Source of the DNA: Gemmatimonadaceae bacterium
GTDB taxonomy: Bacteria; Gemmatimonadota; Gemmatimonadetes; Gemmatimonadales; Gemmatimonadaceae
Direction of reading: 5' to 3'
NCBI GenBank assembly: GCA_947457545.1
Contig: CANGXD010000013.1
Span: 1-50,142 of the forward strand
DNA length: 50,142 nucleotides
The position numbers were made by a program, and so were the translations under genes. Shown here in pieces: positions 8,350 through 16,599 of the stretch; the first letter of the stretch is position 1; each line of letters begins with the position of its first letter. Under the pieces are notes generated by a model, which was given only the letters and a program-made list of their open reading frames with translations, was not told the DNA's origin and ran no database searches.

Positions 8350-8823
8350 TCAGGGAATCACACCCTGACACTCGATCTCCACTTTGCCGCCCGGTACCAC
8401 GAGCGCCGCAACCACGACCGTGGAGCGCGCCGGCGGATTGCTCGGGAAGAACTTGGTGTACGCCGAATTCATCCCCTGAAAGTCTTTCACGTCGGTCAAA
8501 AAGACGGTGCACTTCGTGGCCGCGGCCGCGAGGGTCGTCCCCGCCGCTTTAAAGACCTTTTCGGTGCTTTCCAGCGCCCGCGTGGTTTGCCCCGCGATGG
8601 TCGTATCGGTGGGACTGGTGCCGAGCTGGCCCGACGCCCAGAGCAATTTCCCAACGCGGATGCCCGGGCTGAGCGTAGCCGTGATGCGCTGTCCCTCACC
8701 AACCACCGTTTGGCGCCCCTCTGCCGCTTGTGCGGAGAGTGGGGCGGCAGCGAGGATTGAGAGAGCCAACGAGGCGACCGTCATGATGGCGGCGGTCTTC
8801 GTGGAACGGCGCATACGATGCAT
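8350..8823 (-). CDS. RidA (YjgF/UK114) family protein with a signal peptide
   Basis: RidA proteins hydrolyse reactive enamines and imines made by PLP enzymes and are normally cytosolic. Here 157 residues include an N-terminal Sec signal peptide (hydrophobic stretch ending LSAQA, about 32 residues), so the product should be periplasmic. The start at 8823 is supported by GGAGG seven bases upstream. The RidA core is present: LLWASGQLGTSP, then PPARSTVVV with the substrate-binding Arg at 133, and KVEIE with the catalytic Glu near 149. Both residues needed for imine hydrolysis are therefore kept. The substrate outside the cytoplasm is unknown. Confidence 0.85.
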   Translation of the reverse strand: MHRMRRSTKTAAIMTVASLALSILAAAPLSAQAAEGRQTVVGEGQRITATLSPGIRVGKLLWASGQLGTSPTDTTIAGQTTRALESTEKVFKAAGTTLAAAATKCTVFLTDVKDFQGMNSAYTKFFPSNPPARSTVVVAALVVPGGKVEIECQGVIP

Positions 8824-8890
8824 CGCATTTCCTCCGGGAAGAGCGAAGTGGTGTGTTTACGCGTGAGCAACTCAGGGAGCTACGGCCAAT

Positions 8891-9136
8891 ATGCCCATCT
8901 TTGACTTCGTCTGCACCTCCTGCCAGCACAGCTTCGAAACGCTGGTGCGTGGCAGCACCGTCCCCACCTGCCCGGCCTGCAACAGCACGGCGCTCGAAAA
9001 GCAGCTCACCCTGCCCGCCATCAAGACGTCGGGCACGCAGGCCAAGGCCCTGCAGGCCGCCAAACAGCGCGACAAAGCACAAGGCGCTGAGCGTATGCAC
9101 GCCCAGCGCCAGTACGAGCTGTCACACGACGACTGA
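8891..9136 (+). CDS. FmdB-type zinc-ribbon protein
   Basis: A small cytosolic protein of 81 residues. The N-terminus MPIFDFVCTSCQHSFETL is typical of the FmdB regulatory zinc-ribbon family, with zinc ligands C8, C11, C27 and C30. The rest (about 45-81) is a charged, probably helical tail rich in Gln, Lys and Ala. An AGGGAG sequence lies upstream of the ATG. FmdB was named from a formamidase operon, but the role of the family is poorly established. It is divergent from the RidA-like gene and converges on the ankyrin gene, with five bases between the stops. Confidence 0.85.
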   Translation: MPIFDFVCTSCQHSFETLVRGSTVPTCPACNSTALEKQLTLPAIKTSGTQAKALQAAKQRDKAQGAERMHAQRQYELSHDD

Positions 9137-9141
9137 AGCCG

Positions 9142-11070
9142 TCAGCAGCTCTTGCACTTGTTGGAATTCTTGGCCCCCAGCTTGACCAGCAAGTCCACCG
9201 TTTCGAGGAAGGGTGGAATGCGCTGCACGGGCCCGTTGGCCATGTCGGCGGTCGTCTGGCCGCGGCGGCTCAACGCCTTCACATCGGTGCCCTTGCTGAT
9301 CAGATACTGAATGAGCTCGTTGTCACCACGCGCTGCCGCGTGGTGCAACGGATTGTAGCCGTTGTGATCACGGGCATTCGGGTCGGCCTTGATCTCCTCG
9401 ATCAGATACTTCACGGCTGGAATCCACGCGTCCGGCGCATGCCGATGCGAATTGGCTGCAAAGCCTTCGCCGTAACCCACCCCTGACGCCGCGTGAATGG
9501 GATACACGCCCGGGCCGCCGTCGGGAATGGGGGGCAAGCCCGAGGGATCAGCGCCGCCCGCCGCGCCTTCTTCGGGTGCGTCATCGCCCGGCAGGCGCCC
9601 AATGGGCTTGATGGTGGGGATCGTCGGATCGGCCTTGTACTGCACCAGCAGCTTCATGGCTGGCACATCGAGCCCGTAGGCCGCACGCCAGAACGGCGTC
9701 GCCCCCACCGTGTTCACGCCCAGCAGGTCGAAGTTGTACGACATGAACCACAAATGCTTCTTGAGCCGCACGTTCGGATCGGCACCCGCCTTGAGCATCA
9801 TTTCCATGAGCTCGAGGTGCGAGATCTTCTGCTGCATCTGCGCGGTAGGCTGCGGATAGAGCGACTTGGGGGCCCACTGCGTGTTGATCACCGCGTACAG
9901 CGGCGTGGCGCCGGCATCACTCGCCAGCTTCACATCGGCGCCCTTCTCCATGAGCACGCGCGCCATGTCGAAGCGCCCGTTGATCGTGGCCATGAGCAGC
10001 GGCGACGTATGGTCGCCTTCGCTCACGTGGTTGATGTTGGCGCCGGCCGCGAGGAGGCGCAGCATCACGTCGTCATTACCTTCGCGCACGGCGAAGAGCA
10101 GCGGCGTGAGTCCACCCTTGTTGCCGATCAACTCCCCGTACGACGGGCCACGCTGCTGAAAGCCGGTAGCGGGACGCGCTGAGTCGCCGGAGGCGCGCAC
10201 GGCGCCGGCGGCGGGTGCAGAAGCGGGCGCAGCAGCGGGACGTGCCGGTGCGGTGGCGGTGGGCGCCGCAGCCGCAGGCTTCGCCGCAGGCGTCGTTGAC
10301 GCAACGACGGGGACCGACGGCGCCGGCGCCGATGCCGCAGCCGCCGGCGTGATGTTCGGCGTGACGTTGCTCGGCGCCAACGGCGAGTCCGCCGCTTTGA
10401 GTGCCGCCACGCGACGACCGCGCGCGACGAGCACGGTACGGATGTCGCGCTCCTGCTTCGGGATGTCATCGATCTTCGACGCCGCTTCGAGCCCCGCGCC
10501 CGCCTTGATGAGCACGTCGACGGCGGCCACGCGATTGTACGCCGCCGCCCACATGAGCGGCGTCTGCCCCCACGCGGTTTCGCGGATGTCCACCGGCACA
10601 CCCTTCGCCAGCAGCGCCTGTACACTCTCCGGATTGCCGTTACCCGCCGCGAAGTGCAGCGCCGTGGCACCACCAGTGCTGGTCGCCGCCAACGGATCGG
10701 CACCATTGGCCAGCAGCAGCTTCACCAGCGCCGCCCGTCCATCGCGAGCCGCCAGATGCAGCGGTGTGTAATTCCCGTTGCGCGTCATCGCATCGACGCG
10801 GGCTCCGGCATACACCAGCACCTGCGCCGACGCGAGATCGCCGCGCTGCGACGCCCAATGCAGCGCCGACATGCCGTCGGGCTGCGACGCGTTCACGTCG
10901 ACGCCCTGCTTGATGAGCACGCGTACCTTCGACGTGTCACCACGCATGACGGCGTCGGCCAACGGCGTCTCCGTGGGGTTACTGCGCGCCGCCGCCAACA
11001 ACAGCGTCGTGGCACAGAGCGCGGCTCCCATCATGGCACGCATGCGCGCGCCGGACGGCCCCTTAGGCAT
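9142..11070 (-). CDS. Exported ankyrin-repeat protein
   Basis: 642 residues with a signal peptide (hydrophobic MMGAALCATTLLLAAARS). Ankyrin repeats form two blocks, about 35-190 and 310-635, shown by repeats such as DGMSALHWASQRGDLASAQVLV, here visible as the consensus G-TPLHxAA. The blocks are separated by an Ala/Pro/Thr-rich linker (about residues 235-310, bases 10140-10370). The start codon lies inside the end of the DUF1552 gene with an 8-base overlap, so it is the last gene of the DUF1592-DUF1552 operon. Ankyrin arrays bind proteins; in this context it may scaffold the two upstream products in the periplasm. The C-terminus ends in a Cys pair (CKSC). Confidence 0.85.
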   Translation of the reverse strand: MPKGPSGARMRAMMGAALCATTLLLAAARSNPTETPLADAVMRGDTSKVRVLIKQGVDVNASQPDGMSALHWASQRGDLASAQVLVYAGARVDAMTRNGNYTPLHLAARDGRAALVKLLLANGADPLAATSTGGATALHFAAGNGNPESVQALLAKGVPVDIRETAWGQTPLMWAAAYNRVAAVDVLIKAGAGLEAASKIDDIPKQERDIRTVLVARGRRVAALKAADSPLAPSNVTPNITPAAAASAPAPSVPVVASTTPAAKPAAAAPTATAPARPAAAPASAPAAGAVRASGDSARPATGFQQRGPSYGELIGNKGGLTPLLFAVREGNDDVMLRLLAAGANINHVSEGDHTSPLLMATINGRFDMARVLMEKGADVKLASDAGATPLYAVINTQWAPKSLYPQPTAQMQQKISHLELMEMMLKAGADPNVRLKKHLWFMSYNFDLLGVNTVGATPFWRAAYGLDVPAMKLLVQYKADPTIPTIKPIGRLPGDDAPEEGAAGGADPSGLPPIPDGGPGVYPIHAASGVGYGEGFAANSHRHAPDAWIPAVKYLIEEIKADPNARDHNGYNPLHHAAARGDNELIQYLISKGTDVKALSRRGQTTADMANGPVQRIPPFLETVDLLVKLGAKNSNKCKSC

Positions 11071-12451
11071 GAGCGTTCAGGTTGAGGACACCGTTGCTGT
11101 CGCCGAACGTGGTCACATCGTCGAGGCCAAGCGTATGCATCATGCTGAGCATCGCGTTGGCCATGGGGGTGCCGTCGGCCGCCTTGATGTGCGTATTGCC
11201 GGCGAGACGATTCTCCGCCTTTCCGAGCAGAATGAGCGGGCAGCGACGATGGTTGTGCAGGTTCGAATCGCCCATGGGCGATCCGTAAATGATCATCGTC
11301 TTGTCGAGCATGTTGCTTTCGCCTTCCTGAATGCTCTTCAGCTTGTCCAGGAAGTACGGCAGCATCGAGACGTGGTACTTGTTGATCATGTTGAAGTCGC
11401 GCACACCGCGTTCGGTGCCACCATGGTGCGACGCCGGGTGGAACGGCTTGTCGGTGCCGCTCTCCGGATACGTCCGGCTGGATCCGTCGCGCCCCATCTT
11501 GAACGAGAAGACGCGCGTAATGTCGGCGGCGAACGCCAGCGCCTGAATGTCGAACATGAGCTTGACATGTTCGGCAAACGAGTCGGGCACACCGGCCGGT
11601 GCTTCCGGCATCTCGCGCACTTCACCACTCATGTTGCGGGCTTCCACGCGCTGAATGCGGCGCTCCACCTCGCGAATGTCGGTGAGGTAGCGATCGAGGC
11701 GCACCTTGTCTTCGGGGCCGAGCATCGCCTTCATCGTCGACATTTCTCCCGACACGAAGTCGAGAATGCTGCGACGTGTCCGACGACGTTCGGCACGCTC
11801 GGCGCTCGTACCACCCACGCCGAACAACTTCTCGAAGGCCACACGCGGATCGCGAATGACCGGCAGCGGCTCCGTGGGCGACGCCCAGCTGATGGAGTCG
11901 GTATACACGCACGCGTAGCCATACGCGCAGCCACCCGCCTGATCCACGTTCTCGATGCAGAGCTGCATGGAGGGGATGGGCGTGTCCTGCCCATAGCGAC
12001 GGGCATACATCTGATCGAGCGAGGTGCCCACGCGCACATCCGAGCCTTCCGTCTGGCGCGGATGCATGTGCGTGAGGAACGTCGCGCTCGACCGGAAGTG
12101 GTCACCCCCGATCTCGTTGGGCGAGGTGGGCTCCGCTTCGCGCACGTCGGTGTTGCTGATGATCGTGAGGTAGTCACGATACTGTTCGAGCGACGTGAGG
12201 GCGGTGGGCGACAGGTCGTACTGGCTGCCCGTAGCTGCGGGCGACCAGAGATTCATCTTGGCGCCCCACTCGTTGCAACCGGCCGCGCCGTGGACCATCT
12301 CGATGGCCACAAGGCGCGGGGCCTGCTTGGCAGCGCCGAAGGCGCCGCGGCCGGTGGGAATCATCGCGTCGAGATACGGCAGGGCGATCGAGGCGCTCAT
12401 CCCCTGCAGGAACTGACGGCGCGGCATGGCCTTTCCGCTCAGAAAATACAT
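11063..12451 (-). CDS. DUF1552 domain protein with Tat-like signal
   Basis: 462 residues matching the DUF1552 family, which is found next to DUF1592 proteins in Planctomycetes, Acidobacteria and related phyla; its biochemical function is not established. The N-terminus has MPRRQFLQGMSASIALPYLD, a twin-arginine type signal, suggesting export in folded form. Recognisable segments are MVHGAAGCNEWG, the central FKMGRDGSSRTYPESG and the terminal MIIYGSPMGDSNLHNHRRCP with conserved Asp, Asn and His that could bind metal, reminiscent of the alkaline-phosphatase/sulfatase-like DUF1501 group. It lies 33 bases after the DUF1592 gene and overlaps the ankyrin gene. Confidence 0.85.
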   Translation of the reverse strand: MYFLSGKAMPRRQFLQGMSASIALPYLDAMIPTGRGAFGAAKQAPRLVAIEMVHGAAGCNEWGAKMNLWSPAATGSQYDLSPTALTSLEQYRDYLTIISNTDVREAEPTSPNEIGGDHFRSSATFLTHMHPRQTEGSDVRVGTSLDQMYARRYGQDTPIPSMQLCIENVDQAGGCAYGYACVYTDSISWASPTEPLPVIRDPRVAFEKLFGVGGTSAERAERRRTRRSILDFVSGEMSTMKAMLGPEDKVRLDRYLTDIREVERRIQRVEARNMSGEVREMPEAPAGVPDSFAEHVKLMFDIQALAFAADITRVFSFKMGRDGSSRTYPESGTDKPFHPASHHGGTERGVRDFNMINKYHVSMLPYFLDKLKSIQEGESNMLDKTMIIYGSPMGDSNLHNHRRCPLILLGKAENRLAGNTHIKAADGTPMANAMLSMMHTLGLDDVTTFGDSNGVLNLNAHA

Positions 12452-12484
12452 CGGTCGGTCTCCGGGTCGTGTGAAATGCGGGGA

Positions 12485-15067
12485 TCAGCGGCTCCGGCCA
12501 CCAGCCGGAACAGTCGCAGACGTGGACGGCGTGCCGGGCACAGCTTGAGCAACCACTTTCCGTGACCGGAACGCGTCGCTCTTTACCACGCCGACGATGA
12601 AGTCGTTGAGCTTGTAGTTGTTCACGCGCGCCGCCGCCTCGATACGACGCACCGTCGGCGCGTCGTACCACTCCACGCGACGGCCAAGGGCATACGCCAT
12701 GAGATTCTGCGTAAACGAGCGCATGAGCGGCACGGGACGCTTGAGCATGGCCTGCTGCAGTTCGGCCGGGCTCGTGATCTTGGTGCCGTCGTAATAGTCA
12801 CCGCGCGTGTCGAGCGGCGCCCCATTCTCGCGAATGCGCCAGCGCCCCATCACATCGAAGTTGTCGAGCGCGAGTCCGATGGGATCGATGAACTGGTGGC
12901 ACGACTTGCACGTCGCGTTGGCGCGGTGGATCTCCATGCGCTCGCGCGTGGTGAGCAGCCGGCCTTCCTTGGCGCCCTCGGTCTTCTCGAGATCGGGGAC
13001 GTTCGGCGGCGGCGGTGGCGGCGGCGATCCCATGAGCACTTCCATGACCCACTTGCCGCGCAACACCGGCGACGTGCGGTTGGCGACCGACGTGAGCGTG
13101 AGCACGCTGCCATGTCCGAAAATGCCGCTGCGCGGCGAGCCGGCAGGATAGTTCACCTTGCGGAACTCGTTACCCACCACGCCGGGCATGTCGTAGTGGC
13201 GCGCGAGCGATTCGTTCACGTAGGTGTAGTTCGCCGTGAACAGATCGAGCAGGCTCTTGTTCTCACGCACGAGATTGTAGAAGAACAGTTCCGTCTCGTG
13301 GCGCATGTCGATCGCCAGCTGTTCGCGGAAATCGGGGAACTGGTTGGCATCGGGATGCACCAGATCGATGTCCTGCAACCGCAGCCACTGCGACGCAAAG
13401 CGCGTCGAGAGCGCCTCACTGCGCGGGTCGGCGAGCATGCGCTTGGTCTGCTGCACCAGCACCGTCGTGTCGTTGAGGCGGCCCGTGCGCCCCAGCGCAA
13501 TCAGCTGCGAGTCGGGCGGTGCGCCCCACAAGAAGAACGACAAGCGCGACGCGAGGTCGACGCCATTGACCGCTACGCGTCCCTTGGCCGCCGTCGGCAC
13601 TTCTTCGATGCGGAAGATGAAGTGCGGGCTGGAGAGCATGGCCTCGAGCGCGCTGCGGATGCCGAGTTCGAAGCCGCCTTCCTTGGCCCCTTCGTCGTAG
13701 AACGACATCAGCCCCTTGAGATCGTTCGCCAACACGGGCCGACGATACGCCTGTGTACCGAGGCGCGAGAGAATGCGCTCGGCGCAGGGGCGCGCTTCAA
13801 GCGCCGACATGGGACGGCAGCTGAAAATGCGACGACGGCTCGGCGTGTCCGACACACCGGTGGGGTTGAACGGGCCCGTGACCGCGAAGTTCTGAATGTG
13901 CGCCTGCACCGTGATGCCCGCCTGCGCCCCAATCTGCGTGTCGGCGATGCTATGTCCGAGCGGCGTGATGTTGTCGTTGACCGGGCCTTCGAAAGTGCGC
14001 ACGAAGGTCGCCGAGATGCGCTGCGGGCCGGCGCGGATGGGGATGGGCTTGGTCTTCATCTCCATACCCTGCGGGTCGGCCTGCGACATGCCGCGATCGA
14101 CTTCGAGAATCGCGGCGCGCTCACCGTTGACCGACACTTCGATCTTCTCGTCGAATGGTGCGGTGCTCGCGAACAGCTGACCGGTGGGAATGGCGTGCAG
14201 CGTGACGGTGAACACGTATTCGCCATCGGCCGGGAACGTGTGCGTCACCGACGCACCGCCACGCGTGCCCATGGGCGCGCCCTCAACTTGATCGAGCTGC
14301 GACGCGAGACGCGCAATCTTGTAGGTGCTCGTCGAGACACTCGCCTTGGGGTCGCCAACCGCCAGTCGGCTGATTTCGCTTGCCGCATCGAGGTATGAGT
14401 CGAGCAGCGTAGCCGACGGCGTTTGCACGTCGGCGATGTTGTCGAAGTTGGCGCTCTTGGTATCGAGCGGCAGCCACGAATCCGCCTTGATATCGACCGC
14501 GAGCACGTCGCGAATCGCGCGCTCGTACTCCGCACGATTCAGGCGCTGAAAGGCGCGCGTGCCCGGGTTGGGATCGGCGGCATAGCGCGCGTCCATCGTG
14601 CGCTCGAGCGTTTCGAGCAGCACCTGCAGCGTGTCACCGCCCGGCTTCGCGCGCCCCGGCGGCGGCATCATGCCGGTGCGCAACTTGTTGATCATCTTCT
14701 CGGCCACTTCGGGCGCCGTCTGCCCGATGGTGCTGAGATCGAACGCTTGCAGCGACAGGTTGCCCTGCTTGCGCTGATCACTGTGACAACCGGCGCACGT
14801 TTTCTTGACGACGTCGCCGAGTGCGGCCGGCGTCATGGTGGCGGTTGCCGGCTTGATGACCGGGTGACCGACGCGCCGACTCGCGCGCGTGGTCGACTCG
14901 CGCACGGGATCGGTCGCACCGTTTACGAACGAGAGATCGTACGACACCGGTGTCGACGCCACAGGCGCGCGTTCACCGGTGATGGGCGTGTCGTCGTTTG
15001 GACGATCGACCAGAGCCACGGTGAGCAACGCGAGACAACCAGTACCAGCGGCTACCAACGACTTCAT
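12485..15067 (-). CDS. DUF1592/DUF1588/DUF1585 (planctomycete-type) exported protein with two haem c motifs
   Basis: 860 residues. The start at 15067 follows GGAGG by seven bases and gives a signal peptide (MKSLVAAGTGCLALLTVALV). Domain order from recognisable motifs: cytochrome c-like segment with CAGCH at 91-95 (PSCyt type), DUF1587 (RAFQRLNRAEYERAIRDVL), a carbohydrate-binding-like beta region (about 260-400), DUF1595, DUF1592 (RLSFFLWGAPPDSQL), DUF1588 with a second haem motif CKSCH at 720-724 and FIDPIGLALDNFD, and DUF1585 at the C-terminus. These proteins are widespread in Planctomycetes and Gemmatimonadota with unknown substrate. It heads an operon with DUF1552 and ankyrin genes; a redox role is inferred from the haem motifs. 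Confidence 0.88.
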   Translation of the reverse strand: MKSLVAAGTGCLALLTVALVDRPNDDTPITGERAPVASTPVSYDLSFVNGATDPVRESTTRASRRVGHPVIKPATATMTPAALGDVVKKTCAGCHSDQRKQGNLSLQAFDLSTIGQTAPEVAEKMINKLRTGMMPPPGRAKPGGDTLQVLLETLERTMDARYAADPNPGTRAFQRLNRAEYERAIRDVLAVDIKADSWLPLDTKSANFDNIADVQTPSATLLDSYLDAASEISRLAVGDPKASVSTSTYKIARLASQLDQVEGAPMGTRGGASVTHTFPADGEYVFTVTLHAIPTGQLFASTAPFDEKIEVSVNGERAAILEVDRGMSQADPQGMEMKTKPIPIRAGPQRISATFVRTFEGPVNDNITPLGHSIADTQIGAQAGITVQAHIQNFAVTGPFNPTGVSDTPSRRRIFSCRPMSALEARPCAERILSRLGTQAYRRPVLANDLKGLMSFYDEGAKEGGFELGIRSALEAMLSSPHFIFRIEEVPTAAKGRVAVNGVDLASRLSFFLWGAPPDSQLIALGRTGRLNDTTVLVQQTKRMLADPRSEALSTRFASQWLRLQDIDLVHPDANQFPDFREQLAIDMRHETELFFYNLVRENKSLLDLFTANYTYVNESLARHYDMPGVVGNEFRKVNYPAGSPRSGIFGHGSVLTLTSVANRTSPVLRGKWVMEVLMGSPPPPPPPNVPDLEKTEGAKEGRLLTTRERMEIHRANATCKSCHQFIDPIGLALDNFDVMGRWRIRENGAPLDTRGDYYDGTKITSPAELQQAMLKRPVPLMRSFTQNLMAYALGRRVEWYDAPTVRRIEAAARVNNYKLNDFIVGVVKSDAFRSRKVVAQAVPGTPSTSATVPAGGRSR

Positions 15068-15132
15068 CCCCGGGCCTCCAGGCGCAGTCGGGTGTGGTCG
15101 GGTGGACGACGCAGGAGGGATCGCGGCGTCCG

Positions 15133-15161
15133 AAAATACTCTATGCTGAATTACGTGTAAG
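15133..15161 (-). promoter_or_regulatory. Candidate sigma-70-type promoter for the DUF1592 operon
   Basis: On the minus strand CTTACA (15161-15156) and TATTTT (15138-15133) are separated by 17 bases, matching four of six positions of each consensus hexamer. The implied start of transcription, near 15126, gives a leader of about 58 bases to the ATG at 15067. This is the most AT-rich patch between the two divergent genes. Confidence 0.4.
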
Positions 15162-15301
15162 ATCGTGAAAGCGTTCGTCTTACGGAACACCTAGCCAGCA
15201 AGTTCATTACCCGACGTGCCTCAGCGCTTCGGGGTGCTGGTCCGTTGCTTGTGCAGGATTCCTTCCCTTTGCCTCCCCTACCCCACCTCGGAGGACACTT
15301 C

Positions 15302-16285
15302 GTGCGTTCCCGCCTGCTGTTGTCGGCCACGGCGACCCTCGCCCTCGGCTTGCTCCCCTCGTCGTCTGCGTCCGCGCAGCAACGGCTCAACCCCGTCATC
15401 GATCTGGTCGCGGCCAACAAGCCGGTGTTCGGGCTGTACGCCCCCGCCAACCGGCGCCCGCGCCCGGGTCAGCCGGCGCTCCCCGCCGACTCGCTCAAGT
15501 CGATGAGCCAGCTGGCCGCCGAAGCGCTGGCCTACAAGCGGCTCGACTACCTGTTCGAAGGCACCATGGAGTACAACTTCGAACAGACGTTTCCGCTATT
15601 CACGGAATTCGCCAAGGCCATGGACACGGGCGGTGCGCTCTCCAAGGGGAAGAACCCGCGCTTCTCGCATCCCATTTTCGTGAAGACGATGGAGATTGCC
15701 CCCGACCCGGCGGCCGCGGTGGCGCGCATCGGGAAGCAGCTCAACGAAGGGGTGAACGGCATCGTGTTCGTCGACGTGCTGAATGCAGCCGAGCTTCGTC
15801 AGGGGATCGCTGCGCTCCGCTTCAAGTCGAAGGGCGGTACGCGTTCGGACGATGTGGGCAACGCGCCAGCGCGTTGGGGCATGAGCGAGAAGGAGTACAA
15901 GGAGCGCGCCGACTTGTGGCCGCTCAACCCCAAGGGGGAGCTGTACAACTTCACGATCGTGGAGAGCAAGGAAGGACTGTCGCACATTCGCGAGATTGCC
16001 GCGGTGCCTGGTGTGGGCGTGCTCTTCCCGGGTGCCGGGACGCTGCGTGGCGTGTTCACCACGACCGACGCGAGCGGCCAGCGCAAGTTCGACGAAGCGG
16101 CATGGGAAGCGGCGATTCAGTCGGTGCTCTCGGCGTGCAAGGAGTACAAGGTGCCGTGCGGGTACCCGGCCGGCGCGCCGGACATCGAGAAGCGCATGAA
16201 GGAAGGGTTCAGCGTGTTCGTGATCGGCTGGGGCGACCAGGGGTTCAAGGCCGTGGACTTGGGTCGGGCGGCTAGCGGGCGCTGA
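15302..16285 (+). CDS. Secreted HpcH/HpaI aldolase-like protein
   Basis: 327 residues. GTG 15302 is chosen because GGAGG lies seven bases upstream and the product begins with a Sec signal peptide ending SSSASAQ. The body resembles the HpcH/HpaI aldolase (citrate lyase beta-like) TIM barrel: KPVFGLYAP, FVKTMEIAPD, NEGVNGIVFVDVLNAAEL, and FTIVESKEGLSHIREIAAVPGV for the strand that supplies the metal-binding Glu. The following GPxDL signature, whose Asp completes the metal site in HpaI, reads FPGAGTLRGVF here, so that Asp appears lost. Family members are normally cytosolic. It may be a relative with changed chemistry. It is divergent from the DUF1592 operon. Confidence 0.75.
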   Translation: MRSRLLLSATATLALGLLPSSSASAQQRLNPVIDLVAANKPVFGLYAPANRRPRPGQPALPADSLKSMSQLAAEALAYKRLDYLFEGTMEYNFEQTFPLFTEFAKAMDTGGALSKGKNPRFSHPIFVKTMEIAPDPAAAVARIGKQLNEGVNGIVFVDVLNAAELRQGIAALRFKSKGGTRSDDVGNAPARWGMSEKEYKERADLWPLNPKGELYNFTIVESKEGLSHIREIAAVPGVGVLFPGAGTLRGVFTTTDASGQRKFDEAAWEAAIQSVLSACKEYKVPCGYPAGAPDIEKRMKEGFSVFVIGWGDQGFKAVDLGRAASGR

Positions 16286-16547
16286 CACTGCGGTTGGCGT
16301 GGCGGCTGGTCGGCCCGGGCGGGGTACCCGGCCTGTCGCGCCACTTCGGGGGTGGCCGGGCGCCTAGGCTCGCAAGGCTCGCCGGCGCCGGCGTCACCCC
16401 CTCAGACGCGCGCCAGACCGGGCACCCCGCCCGGGCCTCCTGACTTGTCGTATCGCCGCATTGCGCTTGCGGCACACGCCGAACCAAGGAGGCCGGCCGA
16501 CGATGCGGACCATTCGACGCCCCCGCCCACGACCACGACAACGCAAA
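16286..16547. other. Intergenic region with a long imperfect inverted repeat
   Basis: No credible gene lies here. GGCCCGGGCGGGGTACCCGG at 16312-16331 is complementary to 16418-16437 with one mismatch, enclosing about 86 bases that hold further GC-rich self-complementary segments such as GGCGCC at both ends of a shorter stretch. It starts about 26 bases after the aldolase-like gene and could be its terminator, but no T tract follows; a decayed repeat element is the alternative. Confidence 0.5.
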
Positions 16548-16579
16548 AGCGGCCGCCAGACTCTCGTCTGACGGCCGCT
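16548..16579. terminator. Terminator hairpin between aldolase-like gene and SusD
   Basis: AGCGGCCG at 16548-16555 pairs with CGGCCGCT at 16572-16579, with an inner AGAC/GTCT pair closing a TCTC loop. AAAA on the left and TTTT on the right flank the stem, giving U tracts to transcripts from both strands. It lies 20 bases beyond the SusD stop and is the likely end of the susCD transcript. Confidence 0.75.
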
Positions 16580-16599
16580 CCTTTTGCTACCCTAACCCG

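Noticed and set aside
10778-12565. Open frame of 595 codons opposite the DUF1552 and ankyrin genes.
   Set aside because: It runs across the boundary of two recognised minus-strand genes and has no recognisable domain.
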